A DNA stretch of 64,000 nucleotides from Acanthacorydalis orientalis (taxonomy: Eukaryota; Arthropoda; Insecta; Megaloptera; Corydalidae): the NCBI GenBank assembly GCA_034766995.1, contig CM068318.1, positions 7,789,987 through 7,853,986 on the forward strand. The letters run 5' to 3'. A program made the position numbers and the translations under genes. The notes beneath the pieces were generated by a model that did no database searches, was not told the DNA's origin, and was given only the letters and a program-made list of their open reading frames with translations. This document shows, one piece after another, positions 1 through 12,107 of this stretch. The number at the start of each line of letters is the position of its first letter. Positions within the stretch are counted from its first letter, which is position 1.

Positions 1-789
1 GTTTAGTCTTTAATAAACTTACCAAGTTTATACAACAAACTAAGGTCATTTCTCTAAGCCGGTTGATGTTATTAAAATAGGTTGGAGATTTATTCAGCGA
101 CTTACCTGGAAATAAAAAAAGTAATTAATGTTATACAAATTGTACATAAATTGCAAAAAGTTTTAATTGTAAATAATAGGAAAAGTTTAATTCTTATATC
201 TTATGAAAAATCATAATTAAACTGGAACATACTCCAAAGTATTAAATATATAGTATTTTATCTCTTTTTACTATAAAGGATGTAACTATTATGTAAAATA
301 GTCTAAATACTAGACTGATTGTTGTAAATTGTATAAATGCAAATTTGAATCTTCATTTCGCCACAGTAAGATTTAGTTAATGATTGTCTGATTTAATTTC
401 AGAGCGAAATTGTTTTAAAACTCTTATCTTTATCGTCAATATATTATTGTTATATACATGAAAATTTAACTACGGATACATTTTATTTGTCTTACTATTC
501 ATAATAAACGATTACGATTTTAAAATAAGTTTCAATTTTAATTTTTTTGAAAAAAAACAACAAGTTTGTTATAATCAGTCATGTTATAGATTTTATTGTG
601 AGACATTCTAGATAAAAATTAATTAAAAGTACTATTTAGTATAAAATCTAATCGTCTATTGTTGAAATTATTTATATATAAAATACACAACTAAATCAAA
701 CAACAGTTTTTAGCACTGTGAATGAATTAGCTTTTAGAAATGAATTTTTCACTAAGATCGTAAAATAATGCTTAATAATTAATTTGTTC
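1..789. other. AT-rich unique DNA, no gene seen
   Basis: Low-complexity AT-rich sequence. No long open frame, RNA gene or clear repeat is visible. Confidence 0.7.
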
Positions 790-807
790 TTTCTCTCTCT
801 CTATCTA

Positions 808-855
<48 letters not shown>

Positions 856-895
856 AGAGAAAGAAGGGAGAAGAAGAAGGAGAGATATTAAACTG
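790..895. repeat. Compound microsatellite (TC)n-(CTAT)n-(TA)n-purine tract
   Basis: A TC run passes through CTAT units into an uninterrupted AT run at 811-852. This is followed by a GA-rich purine tract containing GAGAGA, GGGAGA and GAAGAAG. The order, pyrimidine then TA then purine, is nearly self-complementary, so the locus could form a hairpin with a TA centre. Confidence 0.95.
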
Positions 896-1360
896 ATAAT
901 TCAATGATAAAGTCAACATACTATTCATTTAGATATTATAATTGGAGTTATTAACATTTATATAACAATATAAATATTATAAATAATTTATAAGAAATAT
1001 AAAAAAAATATTTGAAGAATATAATAATAATTTAAAAGATTTTTACGAAGGGTGGTAACCAGCTTTGAAGTTTAATGAACTAAATGTAATATTCAATTCT
1101 AAAACTTACAATGAATTGCAAATTCAAGTATAATCTTCCGAAATTCACTTTCGTGAACTCTCTGTTAAACCAGAACATTTTTCCAATTAATAAAATACGA
1201 GTCGTTATTAAACTTGCTGTAATAATATTGTACGGAGAAGTACAATACAAAATCCGTACAGAAAAAAAAAGTGAACCGAACGAATTTGATAAAATTTCAG
1301 CGTGAAGGGAATAATTAGTGTAATAATGAGAAATACAGAACAATCCGTTACGAACATCAC
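896..1360. other. AT-rich DNA, no gene seen
   Basis: Two overlapping opposite-strand frames (1111-1305 and 1080-1367) are open here. Both are short, lack family motifs and lie in AT-rich DNA, so they are not called as genes. Confidence 0.6.
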
Positions 1361-1790
1361 CTTTCATTCGGAAGGGCGTTTAATCATGATCGAGACAATC
1401 TGAACGTCGAGCAACGTCGCATTCGGTTTCCTCTTTTCTGTGGCGGCAGCGGTCTCTCCGACACAGCAGTATAGCCTAGTAGTAGTGTTTTTGTGCCAAG
1501 CGAAGCCAGTCCGATCGGCCGATCGGTCGTTCTAGCAAACCAATGGCCACGGGATCGATGCGGCTTTAATTGATTGTTCCATTATCGGTCGGACGAAAGC
1601 CGATATATTTTATGTGCTTGACTGGGGAACGGGTCAGTTGGTTTTGTTTCAAGATTTAGAACTTATTCTACATGTATCTATTCTTCACTGGAGCATCCGG
1701 TCGAAGCTCGTACGCTCTACTACGCAGTCGGTTAAGTACGGTGGTCAACTTTGAGAAGTGGACGACTTTGTCTACTGCCGAGGATAAATT
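1361..1790. other. CpG-containing island with a 16-bp palindrome
   Basis: Base composition changes sharply to a complex sequence with many CG dinucleotides. It contains the perfect palindrome CCGATCGGCCGATCGG at 1511-1526 and a TTTAATTGATTG segment with TAAT-type cores near 1565. No open frame or splice pattern is convincing. It could be regulatory DNA or an untranslated exon; conservation is untested. Confidence 0.4.
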
Positions 1791-2124
1791 AAAGTTTTTT
1801 TTCCTTCTTCTCTCGGTTTTATTTATATAAAGTAGGTGTAATATTGAGTGATTTATTTTACACGATTTTCGTAAATGGAATTCGTGGAATTTTAGGGCAG
1901 GTATTTATGTAACTTATTTTTTGCGTCTCATTTATCGTTTGCACTGTAGTTTATTTTGCTTGAAGATTCTGATTGGATTCACTGATTTCTACACACACAT
2001 TTATATATATATATATAATGTTAGTAGGAAAATGGTTGTGGTTTGCATTTTTCGGTCTATATTTTGACAACATCGACATAGTTTTATTATTAATTTCACT
2101 TCAAATTGGGATATTGTATTAAAG

Positions 2125-2848
2125 ATGGAAAAGAAGTAAATAAGGCAATTTTTGTATGAGTTCAAAACTGGTGGTAAAACAGCAGAAAATGCTCGTAAAC
2201 TAAGCGATACTTTTGGTGTGGGTACTTTTAAGGAATGTACGGTGCAATGGTGGTTCCAAAAATTTCAAGAATATGCTTAAGACATCATCAAATTAGAAGT
2301 AATAAAAATTGGAATTTTTCTAACAGAATTTTGAATATTTACTGATATTTGTGGAAAACGATCTATTTCTATGAAGAAAGTAATATACATTCGAAATTTT
2401 TTTCAACCATAGATCACGAAAAGTGTAGTTAAAAATGTTGAATAGATAGTTTTTATCATTTTATTTGATTATTTTTGATTTGTGTTTATGCGCATTTCGA
2501 TAGAAATATCATCATCTTCATAGTACAAATGTTCAGAATATTTTTAAATGCAAAAATATGAAAAATGACTATTTATTTACAGGCTCTCAATTTGTATTAG
2601 TTTTGTACAATATATAAAAATTTCATATTGGGGACGAGAGCCATGAAGATGAAGAAGGGTAGCGGGTGTTTTCTTCAGTTCATAACAATCAACTGATAAC
2701 GTTAGTTGAATCAGAACTACGCACAATTCGAGAGTTTGTACAAAATTTAAACATTAGTCATCCAACAGTTCTGGACCACGTAAAACAGCCAGAAAAATCA
2801 AAAAAGAGAAAAATCTATATGAATTTGAGGATCATAAACAGCAATTAG
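2125..2848 (+). pseudogene. Mariner transposase N-terminal remnant, split by an insertion
   Basis: Part 1 (2125-2269) opens with MEKK, has a stop at codon 5, and then reads IRQFLYEFKTGGKTAENAR and later QWWFQKF. This is the first helix-turn-helix of mariner transposases. Part 2 (2631-2848) resumes with GDESHEDEEG, a stop, then the second helix-turn-helix with LVESELRTIREF and LNISHPTVLDHVKQ. The downstream catalytic domain with its three aspartates is absent. In life this domain would bind the transposon ends; this copy cannot make an active enzyme. It is flanked by its own element's ends. Confidence 0.85.
2270..2630 (+). repeat. DR-1 repeat, longest copy 1, inserted in the mariner
   Basis: The start AATATGCTTAAGAC and the end TTTTGTACAATATA recur in the copy at 3418-3800, with similarity throughout. 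It contains the DR-1 core: ATTTTTGATTTGTG, TTATGCGCATTTCGATAG, then ATCATCATCTTC. The flanks resume mariner sequence on both sides, which fixes the borders to within a few bases. No target-site duplication is obvious. No open frame of note is seen. Confidence 0.85.
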
Positions 2849-2866
2849 TTTTGTACCAACCTAATG

Positions 2867-3300
2867 TGTATATATATATATCTATCATAAAACATTACAT
2901 AAAAAATAGAACTATAAATTTTAAATACAAATAGCAGAAAAAATATAAGAATTATATTAGTACCAATATGAACATTTTATAATAAAGTTTAATTTTGTCT
3001 TAAATTTAATATTGATATGTTTAAAGCTTTAAAATAAAGTATTAGCATGTAGTAAAATTTGAAACAGGAATAAAGAATGTAGCTCAGCTCATTTTATAAA
3101 AATGAACTATCACCTGAAGCACCTGAATATTTTTTATGTTAAAATATTATAGCACATTTTTTTATGTACATACTTGGTATAAAAATAATGTTGTGTTGGA
3201 ATATTTTTATAATACGTAGTAAAACTATATAAATATGAATTTAATTTGTTTATTTTATCTCATATTAAATATTTTATTAATTATTACGTTTTTTTAGTCT
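2867..3300. other. AT-rich spacer between the mariner relic and a microsatellite
   Basis: Begins with a short TA array (about 2868-2882). The rest is AT-rich DNA with no recognisable gene. Confidence 0.6.
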
Positions 3301-3364
3301 GTGTATATAGATATATAGATATATGTATATATTTACATATATATATAGAGAGAGAGAGAGAGAA
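3301..3364. repeat. Compound (TA)n-(GA)n microsatellite
   Basis: Imperfect TATAGA and TA units lead into a pure TA stretch and then a GA run at 3347-3361. Confidence 0.95.
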
Positions 3365-3417
3365 ACACATGGATAGATAGTTATAATTAACGCGATTTTC
3401 TCAATAAGTAAACTAAG

Positions 3418-3800
3418 AATATGCTTAAGACTCCATCAAAGTAGAAGTACTAAAAAATTCAATTTTTCTAATAAAATTTTGAATATTTAAAGATAATTCT
3501 GGAAAACTGTTTATTTTTATGTAGAAAATAAGAATATAAAATAAAAAATAATATACATTCATCATTTTTTTCCACCATAGACCACAAAAAAGTGTAATTA
3601 AAAATTTTTAATAAATTGTTTTTATCTTTTTATTTGATTATTTTTGATTTATGTTCATGCGCATTTCGATGACAATATCATCTTCATAGTACCAATTTTC
3701 AGAATACTTTTAGTAGAACAAATTTAAAAAACTAATTATTTATTTACAGGCCCTCAATTTGTATTAGTTTTGTACAATATACAGAAATAATTTTACATTG
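3418..3800 (+). repeat. DR-1 repeat, longest copy 2
   Basis: About 380 bp matching 2270-2630 in the same orientation, including the AATATGCTTAAGAC start, the CATGCGCATTTCGATG core and the GTATTAGTTTTGTACAATAT end. The two copies differ by many substitutions and small indels, so they are old. Here the repeat is not inside a mariner. Confidence 0.85.
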
Positions 3801-4575
3801 CATTCACTTTAATTAAAAATTTTTTCATATTGACATAATTTTATTTATAATGAGTAAGTAGTCTGATTGTTTATGAACAAAATATCTTAATTAAAATGTG
3901 ATGGATCGATGTTTTCAATTAAAACCACATTTAGTTTTTTCATTTTTTTACATTTTAGGTACTCAGCAGTCATAATTACTATTGTAAATATTTTAATTAT
4001 TGCAAAAACAAGTTAACTATTAAATAATATGGATATAAATAATAAATTTATATATTTCATTGTTGCATTTACAGACTTGACTTTTTATAATATATAAAAA
4101 TGTATGAAAAGTTTTAATTGCAGGATTTATACCTAAAATATCATTCCAGTCTTATCTTTAAAGTTTTCGTCATTGCGAATCACAATTTTTTTGCCACGCC
4201 CAGGTTCGAATGTATAGTTCACGTAAATGTATAGTTTTATCTTTAGCTACTTAAAGATAGTGCAAGAGCTGAAACTGGCCACGTGTGATTCACAAGGATG
4301 GAAATCATCAGCATAATAACTTAAAATAAAAATATTTCCAGATACATTGCTTTTACTAAAAATATTTCTTTTGAAAATTTCGAAACATATTTTGTTTTAT
4401 GGTTTAATATTCTTTTCATTTTGTGTCCATCTTAAGACATATTGAAAATGAGATGAGATTCTTTATAACTTTTTTCTTAATCTTGTACTTTATATAATTA
4501 AATATAATTGTACATTATATGTATTTCTATGTACATTTTAATAAATATCTTTAAATTAATTTTAAAAAATAAATG

Positions 4576-4576
<1 letters not shown>
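3801..4576. other. AT-rich DNA, no gene seen
   Basis: AT-rich sequence with one slightly more complex patch near 4180-4310. No gene, RNA or repeat was recognised. Confidence 0.6.

Positions 4577-4607
<31 letters not shown>
4577..4607. repeat. (TA)n microsatellite
   Basis: About 31 bp of uninterrupted TA. Confidence 0.95.
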
Positions 4608-4609
<2 letters not shown>

Positions 4610-6385
4610 AGTTATAATCATAAAAAAATGTCAATATGATAAGTGTGAGAATATTTATTTTGCTGGAATTTTTTCTAATTTTTCACGATTTGAATTCTTA
4701 GACTTCTATAAATATCGACAATTTAGAATTGTAAATAATATGCTTTTTCATTTAAATTAATTTAATTTAAATTATTCTTAGAAACTTACACGTTTTTATT
4801 AAATTACATTGACGCATATAAATCAAAAAAGAAAATTGCATTATATTCGTTCCACATCGTAAATACAGTATGTTCAAACGTAACCAATACATAGGACTTC
4901 CATATCGTTTGATGCAGTATTCGTATCCTTTGATATGGATATCCAATGAAGGACAAACTGCTGGCAAGCGTTATCGTATATGACCAATGTTTGCAGGGTT
5001 TGCAGTCTGGACAAGCGAATAAATTCCAACTCGATGTCCTTTTGATTGCACTTACCTATGTATTCGCTGTCGACATCATGCCTTTTACAAGTACCCCTTT
5101 CATTTGTTCTATTTCAGTGAAAATATGTACGACTTGTCGTTTATTGGAACTACCACATTTATTTTCTCTCCGTAAAGTCTAGTATTTTTATTTTTTCGTG
5201 TTCGATTGGCACTGTGTGTTAAATATTATTAGAAATTTTATTTGTTTTTCTTTTTATAGTTTTATTAATAAATCAAAAATTTTTAAATAAAGGATTTATT
5301 ATATTTTAATAAAACTGAAAATATTTTTTTCTTATACAGAACCGTTCCAAATATTTTATTAGAGAATTACTGTAGAGAAATACACTATTCAAAAAACATA
5401 TTATATTATAATATTAATTATTTGAAGTGACATTTAAAGAAAATTCGACTTCATTGAAATAAACACATATACATAAATTGTATCTGCAAAAACTCATAAA
5501 ACAGCTTGAAATATAATCTTTATTCGATTAGTTGGAAAATATATCGTTTATCGATTTTTAAGAAAATGTGAACATTATTTAAACACATATCTATATTTTA
5601 TATATTTCTAAAAGAAAATATCCTTAATGCAATAAATAAAAAAGAATTGAATCTGGAAAGTATCCAACTAGAACTGATAATGTAGGATTTAAAAACGATT
5701 CTAACTTATAAATTAAATTCTTATAAATATATTAGTAAGAAATTGATCGTTTGTAAATTCAATATAGTTTTTATTCCTAAAAATCTGTTAAATGTCATGA
5801 AAGTTTTCAATTAATATCAATTTGAAAAGAATATTGAAATAATCAAACACTGGAGAACAAATTTATTTATTAATTTCTGAGACTAGATATATTTAAAAAA
5901 AAATCAGAAAAGGTAATTTGCTATTTTTGATTGATTTTAAATTTTTTTTAATATTATTTCAAGTGTTTATTTATTGTATATGAACAATATTATGGTTTAA
6001 AATACATAATTTTGATTACAGATTTTATTACTTAAATTAAGTAAATAAAAAATAGATTTATAAGTATCTGTTTAAAAAAAAAATCCCTAAAATACTTAAA
6101 GCAAATATTTGAATTTTATGTATGATTTAATAAGATATTGTAAAAATGTCAGATTGATCTTTCATGAAAAGCTTCCTAATTTAGATTAACTGCTTAATAA
6201 ATATTTCGAGTTATCTGTATTATAAATGATAATTAAACAGTCGAGGAAGAAAATCCCAGTCTGAAAATAAATGGGAAGACAAACCAATTTATGTAAAAGT
6301 AAATTTCTTCAAGATTAAACATCGTTCAGTTCCTGTGTTCATCATTAGAAATAATTACGATATTTTTTTCATTAAACAGATATTA
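4608..6385. other. AT-rich DNA, no gene seen
   Basis: Between about 4840 and 5180 complexity is higher, and two short opposite frames overlap (4767-4967 minus, 4946-5182 plus). Neither has family motifs. The rest is plain AT-rich DNA. Confidence 0.55.
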
Positions 6386-6665
6386 TAGAACGATTTTTGT
6401 CGGATTCCGTGAAAAGAAGAACATTTTTTTTCAAAACATTAAAACGCCGACGTTTATTTCGTGTCTACGTTCTACTATATCTCGTTTGAACCAATTATCT
6501 TGAACGGCGGCTAACAAGAAAGCCAACGAACAACAAAAGCATAATTGCCGGCTGTCTTTGATGTACAGTGTACGCGAAAACTTAACGAAGAAATGAGAAA
6601 ATCACATCATAGCACAAATTGCGTCGGTCTGCACAGATTTAATTCACATAGACACATGGACGAAT
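6386..6665. other. CpG-containing island
   Basis: A patch richer in CG dinucleotides and of higher complexity than its surroundings (for example AACGGCGGCTAAC near 6504). No coding signal is seen. Candidate regulatory or conserved noncoding DNA. Confidence 0.3.
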
Positions 6666-6985
6666 ATGATAAACGTTTCATTGTAGCGTAATTACGAGAA
6701 ACAATGTTAGATGTGGATTTAAAATGAGGAAGTAGGTTCGTGATAGTTTTCTATAAAAGGATAAAACTAGGAAAAATTTAATAAGAACAAGATTTTTAAT
6801 TGCAAATATGATGGATTTTATAATCACGTTTATAAACAGAAAATATCTTTCATTATGTTCTATTATTTATTTTATTGCCAGTGATTTATTTATAAATATA
6901 AATTATCCACAATAAAAAAAATATGAATGTAAAATAAAGTGATTTTAATTGAAACAAAAAATAAAACGTGCTGTATTTCTCAGTA

Positions 6986-7275
6986 TAGTTCTATCACTGA
7001 GACTAAATTCACTTTCAGAAATTATTTTTTCATTTATATCACAAACCGGAAATAAATTCGAATCAAAAATGTTCAATAAATAACTACTAATCACTAAATA
7101 TGAAGATTCCCTCTTTTTTAGAATGGTAAAGTATTAATAAATGTGTAAGCACTTTGAGGATAACGATTTAGTAATCCAAATACACATAAGCAACAAACAA
7201 AAATGATCAATACTCATTAATTGAACATTTGTGATCAGAAATATTTTTTCTAATTTATGAGAATCGAAAAATCTG
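6986..7275. repeat. DR-1 foldback pair (forward arm, then reverse arm)
   Basis: The forward arm (about 6986-7096) reads CTGAGACTAAATTCACTTTC, then CATTTATATCACAAACCG, then AAAAATGTTCAATAAATAAC. The reverse arm (about 7152-7275) reads ACACATAAGCAAC, AAATGATCAATACTCATT, then TGATCAGAAATATTTTTT. The arms are diverged reverse complements around a spacer of about 55 bp. Confidence 0.75.
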
Positions 7276-7918
7276 TGTTTTCCTCACATTGTCTTTATGA
7301 TACATCTTTCTGTCTAAAAAAGTATGAATCGAAATATATTTTATTTATCAATCTTTGATTCTGATAATTAAATTTTGTAAAAAATATATTACCTTCCTAC
7401 TTCTCTATTCCATACATTCCTGATTGATTTTTTAATAAAAGTATTAAATTTAAATACTTTATTTAAAATAATATGGAAGATATTTCGTTTATCTTATACA
7501 TATAAAATTATTACAGTTAAGTCGAAAATAATAGAAATGAACATAATCTATGAGCGTAGCTTAAAATATTCTCGATCTAGTGTGTTTATTGAAAGCTCTA
7601 CTGAATTAAATAATTATATATAACAATTTTAATGAAAAAAATATATTCATAGGATAATAACATATTACATAAATAATATATCATAGATTAAACTTATATA
7701 GCAAAAACGCGACTTGTACATTTCTGGAATAACAAGAATTGCGAATATAAAAAAGCTATGAATACTAGAATTAGATGTATATTACACGATTAACCACATT
7801 TCACAGTATGTAAAAAACATCTAAGAGGATTTTATCCTTTATGATAATACCCTTATTTCAAGTTTTAACGATACAATATTGTACATATTTAGAGTGTTAT
7901 ATATTTTTAACAAAAATT
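7276..7918. other. AT-rich DNA, no gene seen
   Basis: AT-rich single-copy-looking sequence. Nothing recognised. Confidence 0.6.
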
Positions 7919-8245
7919 TTATATATATATATATATATATATTCATGTATAGAGGGGTCGAAAATTTTTTTCGCACAGCCACTTTGACAAATTATTTTAC
8001 ATTTCGAATATTCAGTACGTAATGTATGGAGCTGGGGATTTCGACAGAACAAAATGCGACACGGAATAATATTGTTATCTACGAAATACCATAACGGCGC
8101 AATGGCGTCTGAACACTCTTTTAAAAATTCCGTCTCGCTGGCAAGAAAAGCAGTGTTATTAGATTTCCTCATGTTTCCTTCATTCCAGTATTCTGTCAAG
8201 AATACATAGAGATATACATATATATACATATATATATATATATAT
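7919..8245. repeat. Two (TA)n arrays bracketing a 270-bp complex segment
   Basis: TA arrays at 7919-7941 and 8216-8245 flank a moderately complex stretch with a 110-codon open frame on the minus strand (7897-8229). Both ends of that frame are translated microsatellite. The middle has no recognisable domain, so no gene is called. Confidence 0.7.
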
Positions 8246-8360
8246 GTACTGGAAAATAAATGAGAAAAAATGGAAAAAATATAAAGTAAAAGTAATATTT
8301 CTTAAAGATAATTTGAGAGCAACTTTTGTTGTTTAAAACATTAATTTACCTTAACTTTTT

Positions 8361-8365
<5 letters not shown>

Positions 8366-8392
<27 letters not shown>

Positions 8393-8393
8393 A

Positions 8394-8462
<69 letters not shown>

Positions 8463-8471
8463 CATACATAT
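8366..8471. repeat. Long interrupted (TA)n array ending in (TACA)n
   Basis: About 105 bp of TA broken only by AAGTG and AC interruptions, ending in TACA units. Confidence 0.95.
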
Positions 8472-8718
8472 GTAAATTATAAATATGTCCATAAAATTAT
8501 TATTATATAAAATAAGGAAAATCTTATTTCTTGACAGAAAAACCTCTTATAAAAATTTAAAAAGATCGGTGAAGGTAAAGTTCTAATATAGCACGAATAA
8601 TTAAATACGAAAGAAGAAACACTCTAATCCATTTAAGTGCATACTTTAAAAAGAAGAAAAGCACTCATCACAATAAAATCTTATTACATATAGAGACAAA
8701 GCCGGAAGTAAAATAAGA

Positions 8719-8722
<4 letters not shown>

Positions 8723-8789
<67 letters not shown>
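8723..8789. repeat. Compound (TA)n-(GA)n microsatellite
   Basis: A TA run of about 35 bp passes directly into a GA run of about 32 bp. Confidence 0.95.
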
Positions 8790-8792
<3 letters not shown>

Positions 8793-8899
8793 TATATTAA
8801 TTAGAAATATAGAGACAAAGAAAATAAAATTTTAAAAGTACTAATTTTTAAAATTCCTAATTGTTTTTTAACAAATATAGCTATGAAATAGTCTTGTAT

Positions 8900-9140
8900 A
8901 TCTCATTAAAAAAATCAGTCTCGTGTCCACTTTTCTAAAATTTTATTCGTGTTCTGATTGGTTGACAGTGCCGCGTGATCTGCTTTCTGATTGATTAGCG
9001 ATGATATCATCTGTGTCTATTATCATCATTAACATTTTCAAGAAACTTTTTTTAAAAGAAGGAAAGAGTGTTAGTGAGCAAGGGAAGCTCTCCCCGGGGA
9101 TAAGCAAGCGATGCGAATAGGGGGCGGATTTAAAAGACAA
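8900..9140. other. Complex island with a CCCCGGGG core
   Basis: Contains TCTGATTGGTTGAC and TCTGATTGATTAGC and the palindromic core CCCCGGGG near 9093. Composition is richer than the flanks. A 66-codon minus frame here shows no family motif. Possible regulatory DNA. Confidence 0.3.
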
Positions 9141-9654
9141 CAAATATCTTAATTCTATTGTGAATTTAGTAGATTTATTTAAATATACTTATTTTTTAGT
9201 TTCTAAGCTCACAGACTTTATTTAATTTACTTATATATTTATTTTATGAGTTTATGAAAAAGACTGATTTGAAAAAGACAATTTAAGAGACATTAACATT
9301 TTAAAAAGTATAAAATATATATCCAAAAATGTACATACATCTAAAAGCTGTTTAAAAGCTTTAAAAGGGGTTATGTGATTAGAGCACATTTAATAATGTG
9401 TTTATATGTTACATATTTGGAATAAATTATTAATATTAGATGGAGTACTCATTTTTAGTCAATTTATAGGAAAATTGAATCCTGATCGTACTTTATTGAG
9501 ATCAATATATCAGTGAAGTTATTATAAAATCAATTCCTATTTTTAATATAAAAAAAATCGCTTAAATCGTAATAAAAAATGAAATCTATCACAAAAATTA
9601 GTTTAAAAACATACATAATCTATTAAAAGTTTCATTATTGAGGACAAAATCGTT
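9141..9654. other. AT-rich DNA, no gene seen
   Basis: Nothing recognised beyond AT-rich sequence. Confidence 0.6.
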
Positions 9655-9975
9655 TTCACAAAAGAACTTTTTACTGTCTGATAGACCATGCAAAATATTT
9701 ATGATCAGAAATGTTGAATAAATGATTACTTACTTCAAAAAAATCTGTATTATTTCTGTCTCTCCCTCAGTGAAAAATTAACTGACTCAAATTACTATAT
9801 TTTAAATAGTCTATTTAGATATTTAATTTAAAAAACGCAAAAGTGATTTTCCAGTATTAAAAAAAATGTTTTTATATTTCAGTATTTCGATAATGATGAA
9901 ATCGTCATCGAAATACACATAAGCAATAATTAAAATGATCAATAAACAACTTTTAAACATTTTAATAAGAAAATT
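9655..9975. repeat. DR-1 foldback pair
   Basis: The forward arm at about 9655-9735 has ATGATCAGAAATGTTGAATA and AATGATTACTT. The reverse arm at about 9891-9975 has AATCGTCATCGAAATACACA, TAAGCAATAATTAAAATGAT and a decayed tail. A spacer of about 155 bp separates them. Confidence 0.65.
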
Positions 9976-10029
9976 ATTAAAATATTTTATGATAATTATT
10001 TCTCCCGATGTCAAGTAACGCAAGTTAAA

Positions 10030-10560
10030 TGAAAATGTATTATAATGCCGTAGTGTTGTTGTTTACGTAACGATACCTTATTTCAAGTTACGTATATTAA
10101 ACTTTGCTCTGAGCACTAAGTTCGCAGAATAGATTAAAGTTTTCAAAATTGTATTAAATCCTATTCAGAAACTCGCGTAATCATTAAAGTTTGTTTCAAT
10201 GATATGTGTGTGTGTGTATGTGCGTACGTATCTATATGTTACATTTTGAACGATATATGTGTTTCTTTTTCTTGTTCAGATCATTTTAATATCAAATTTT
10301 ATTACATTGAAAAGGGTTAATGAAACAAAGTTTCTTCGTACATTTCGACTGATTGTATCATCTCAGGCCATTTGAAATACACCGATATATACTTCTCCTT
10401 GGCGCGTTCACAAAGAATCTCGTATCCGTATCTAATGAAATTCAGTTCGGATGAAACAAGATAGAGACTGAGTGAAGAGACTTAGTGACAAATCCTTTGT
10501 GGACAGACAAGCGGACTATAGCTGCCTTCCGGCGGATATACTTGCCTTGTCGCGAATTCC
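10030..10560. other. Moderately complex island
   Basis: Higher complexity than the flanks, with a TG run at 10205-10222 and CG dinucleotides up to 10560. An open frame at 10472-10696 ends in translated TA microsatellite and is rejected as a gene. Confidence 0.3.
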
Positions 10561-10576
10561 ACCATACAGTATACTT

Positions 10577-10593
10577 GTGTATATGTATGTGTA

Positions 10594-10627
<34 letters not shown>

Positions 10628-10690
10628 ATGTGTATATATATAATATACATTTATGTATATAAATCTATATACATTTACACATACGCATAT
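10577..10690. repeat. Interrupted (TA)n cluster
   Basis: Several TA runs are separated by TACA, TGTG and ATTTATG interruptions. Confidence 0.9.
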
Positions 10691-10910
10691 AAATAAAAAT
10701 CGTGCAAGAAAATCTTATTCCTAACTTCAAGAAAAATACATGTAGCGGCGGTATCTACAAATGAATTTTAGATTTGTTTCTACTGACAGTGTTTACATTA
10801 CAAAAGACTGTCTTCTTTGTATTTTCTTTAGATCGATGCTGAAATTATACACACAATTTTCATATGTCTAAATACATATATGCATTAATCCATACATACA
10901 AACATATATT

Positions 10911-10913
<3 letters not shown>

Positions 10914-10973
<60 letters not shown>
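10914..10973. repeat. Compound (TA)n-(TG)n microsatellite
   Basis: TA for about 40 bp, then TG for about 20 bp with no break. Confidence 0.95.
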
Positions 10974-11198
10974 TTGTATATACATACAGGAGAGAATTTC
11001 TAGAACTAAAGGCAGAAGAATTATAAAAAAAGTCAAAGCGGATGTAAACAAATGGAGCAGATCTTTTTGAAGGAAACAGTATTTTTTATTATTTAAGTAA
11101 TAATTTTGGATGGAAATATTAATATTATAAGTACAGAAAATTCTAGCATTTTTCAAATCAGGAAATGGAAATTCATTCAATCCGAAATTATGTTATTA

Positions 11199-11699
11199 TA
11201 AGGTGTACAAATTAATTCGGTGACTTTCTTGTAAAAAATGAATGTTTATGAAAAAACTGAATACATTTTTATAGTATAAATTTACTCTGTCTATCGAATA
11301 ACTGACAAATCCCTTGTCAAAAAAATATGGCGGCTTTGAATTGATGAAGACATAATGAATTTTCAGACTTCTACTCTTTTGGTGTTTTTTGCATGTTTTA
11401 TGCTTCACAACACCTTCACCCAAAGCTGAACAAATAATTTTTCCAGATTCTGCAGCATTTTTTTCAACTGGAATACTGAAATGTATGCAATACCTAATAT
11501 ACTACTTTTAAAACACCATCGTGTTCACTACTGTTTTGTGAGGTTATGACAACTACCTGGACAATAAATCTAATTATATAATGTTTTTAAATGTTAAGGT
11601 CGGTATTTCAAAATCCTAAGATGACGAGAAAATATTTTAACTCAAAACAGAGTTATGATTTATTCAATTTAAAGGCACCGAATTATTTTTAACACCTAA
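11199..11699 (-). mobile_element. MITE-1 copy A (non-autonomous mariner derivative)
   Basis: About 500 bp. The left end is AGGTGTACAAATTAATTCGG. The right end read inward is TTAGGTGTTAAAAATAATTC followed by GGTGCCTTTAAATTGAAT. These form terminal inverted repeats of about 26 bp bordered by TA-like bases. On the minus strand, bases around 11285-11320 translate in one frame to a decayed form of the Tc1/mariner C-terminal motif, with QGI, a leucine two residues later, then DR (compare GIRQLPDRW). The rest of the transposase is missing. Other copies lie at 28.5, 48.5, 54.7 and 62.8 kb, with a fragment at 49.7 kb. Confidence 0.85.
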
Positions 11700-12075
11700 T
11701 TCTTTTTTAGGAAATTACAACATCTATTAATTGTAATTATAGTTACAGTTAGGATATATACTGCAATTAAATCAAAAGAATTCTTATGATTTTTGTAAAA
11801 GAATATTATTTTTTTATTCTGAAACGACTACCTTTTTAATGATGTTAATTTAATATCACCGTCATGACTAATGATACACATTTTATATATCTATCGGTAT
11901 ATACATTATTGATTCTACATTTATCAGTTTATATCCAATATACACAATTTTCTTAAGAATTTTATTAGCAAAGTCTAATAGTAAACTTACAGAATTTATT
12001 TGAATCCATTGCAACTGACTGCTTCACTATACGATAGTTTTATTATGAACACAAAACTCAAGTTTTATTGAATAA

Positions 12076-12107
<32 letters not shown>

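Larger units (their letters stand above)
2021..2864 (+). mobile_element. Deleted mariner (mellifera-type), interrupted by a DR-1 insertion
   Basis: The right end, read inward, starts TTAGGTTGGTACAAAACTAA (2845-2864), the typical terminal repeat of mellifera-subfamily mariners. The left end at 2021 is a decayed match, TTAGTAGGAAAATGGTTGTG. Between them are a 5' untranslated stretch and an N-terminal transposase piece from ATG 2125. A 361-bp insertion of another repeat follows (2270-2630), then more N-terminal transposase. After about residue 110 the reading jumps directly to the right terminal repeat, so the catalytic domain is deleted. A short TA array abuts the left end. Assignment to the subfamily rests on the terminal repeat and the protein motifs. 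Confidence 0.85.

Noticed and set aside
4198..4215. GGTTCGAAT resembling a tRNA T-loop
   Set aside because: No acceptor, D or anticodon stems could be paired at the right distances on either strand.
10472..10696. Plus-strand open frame with an Ile-Tyr-rich second half
   Set aside because: The second half is translated (TA)n. The same applies to the frames at 13006-13206, 15366-15563, 28342-28584, 45227-45418, 53617-53877 and 57228-57425.
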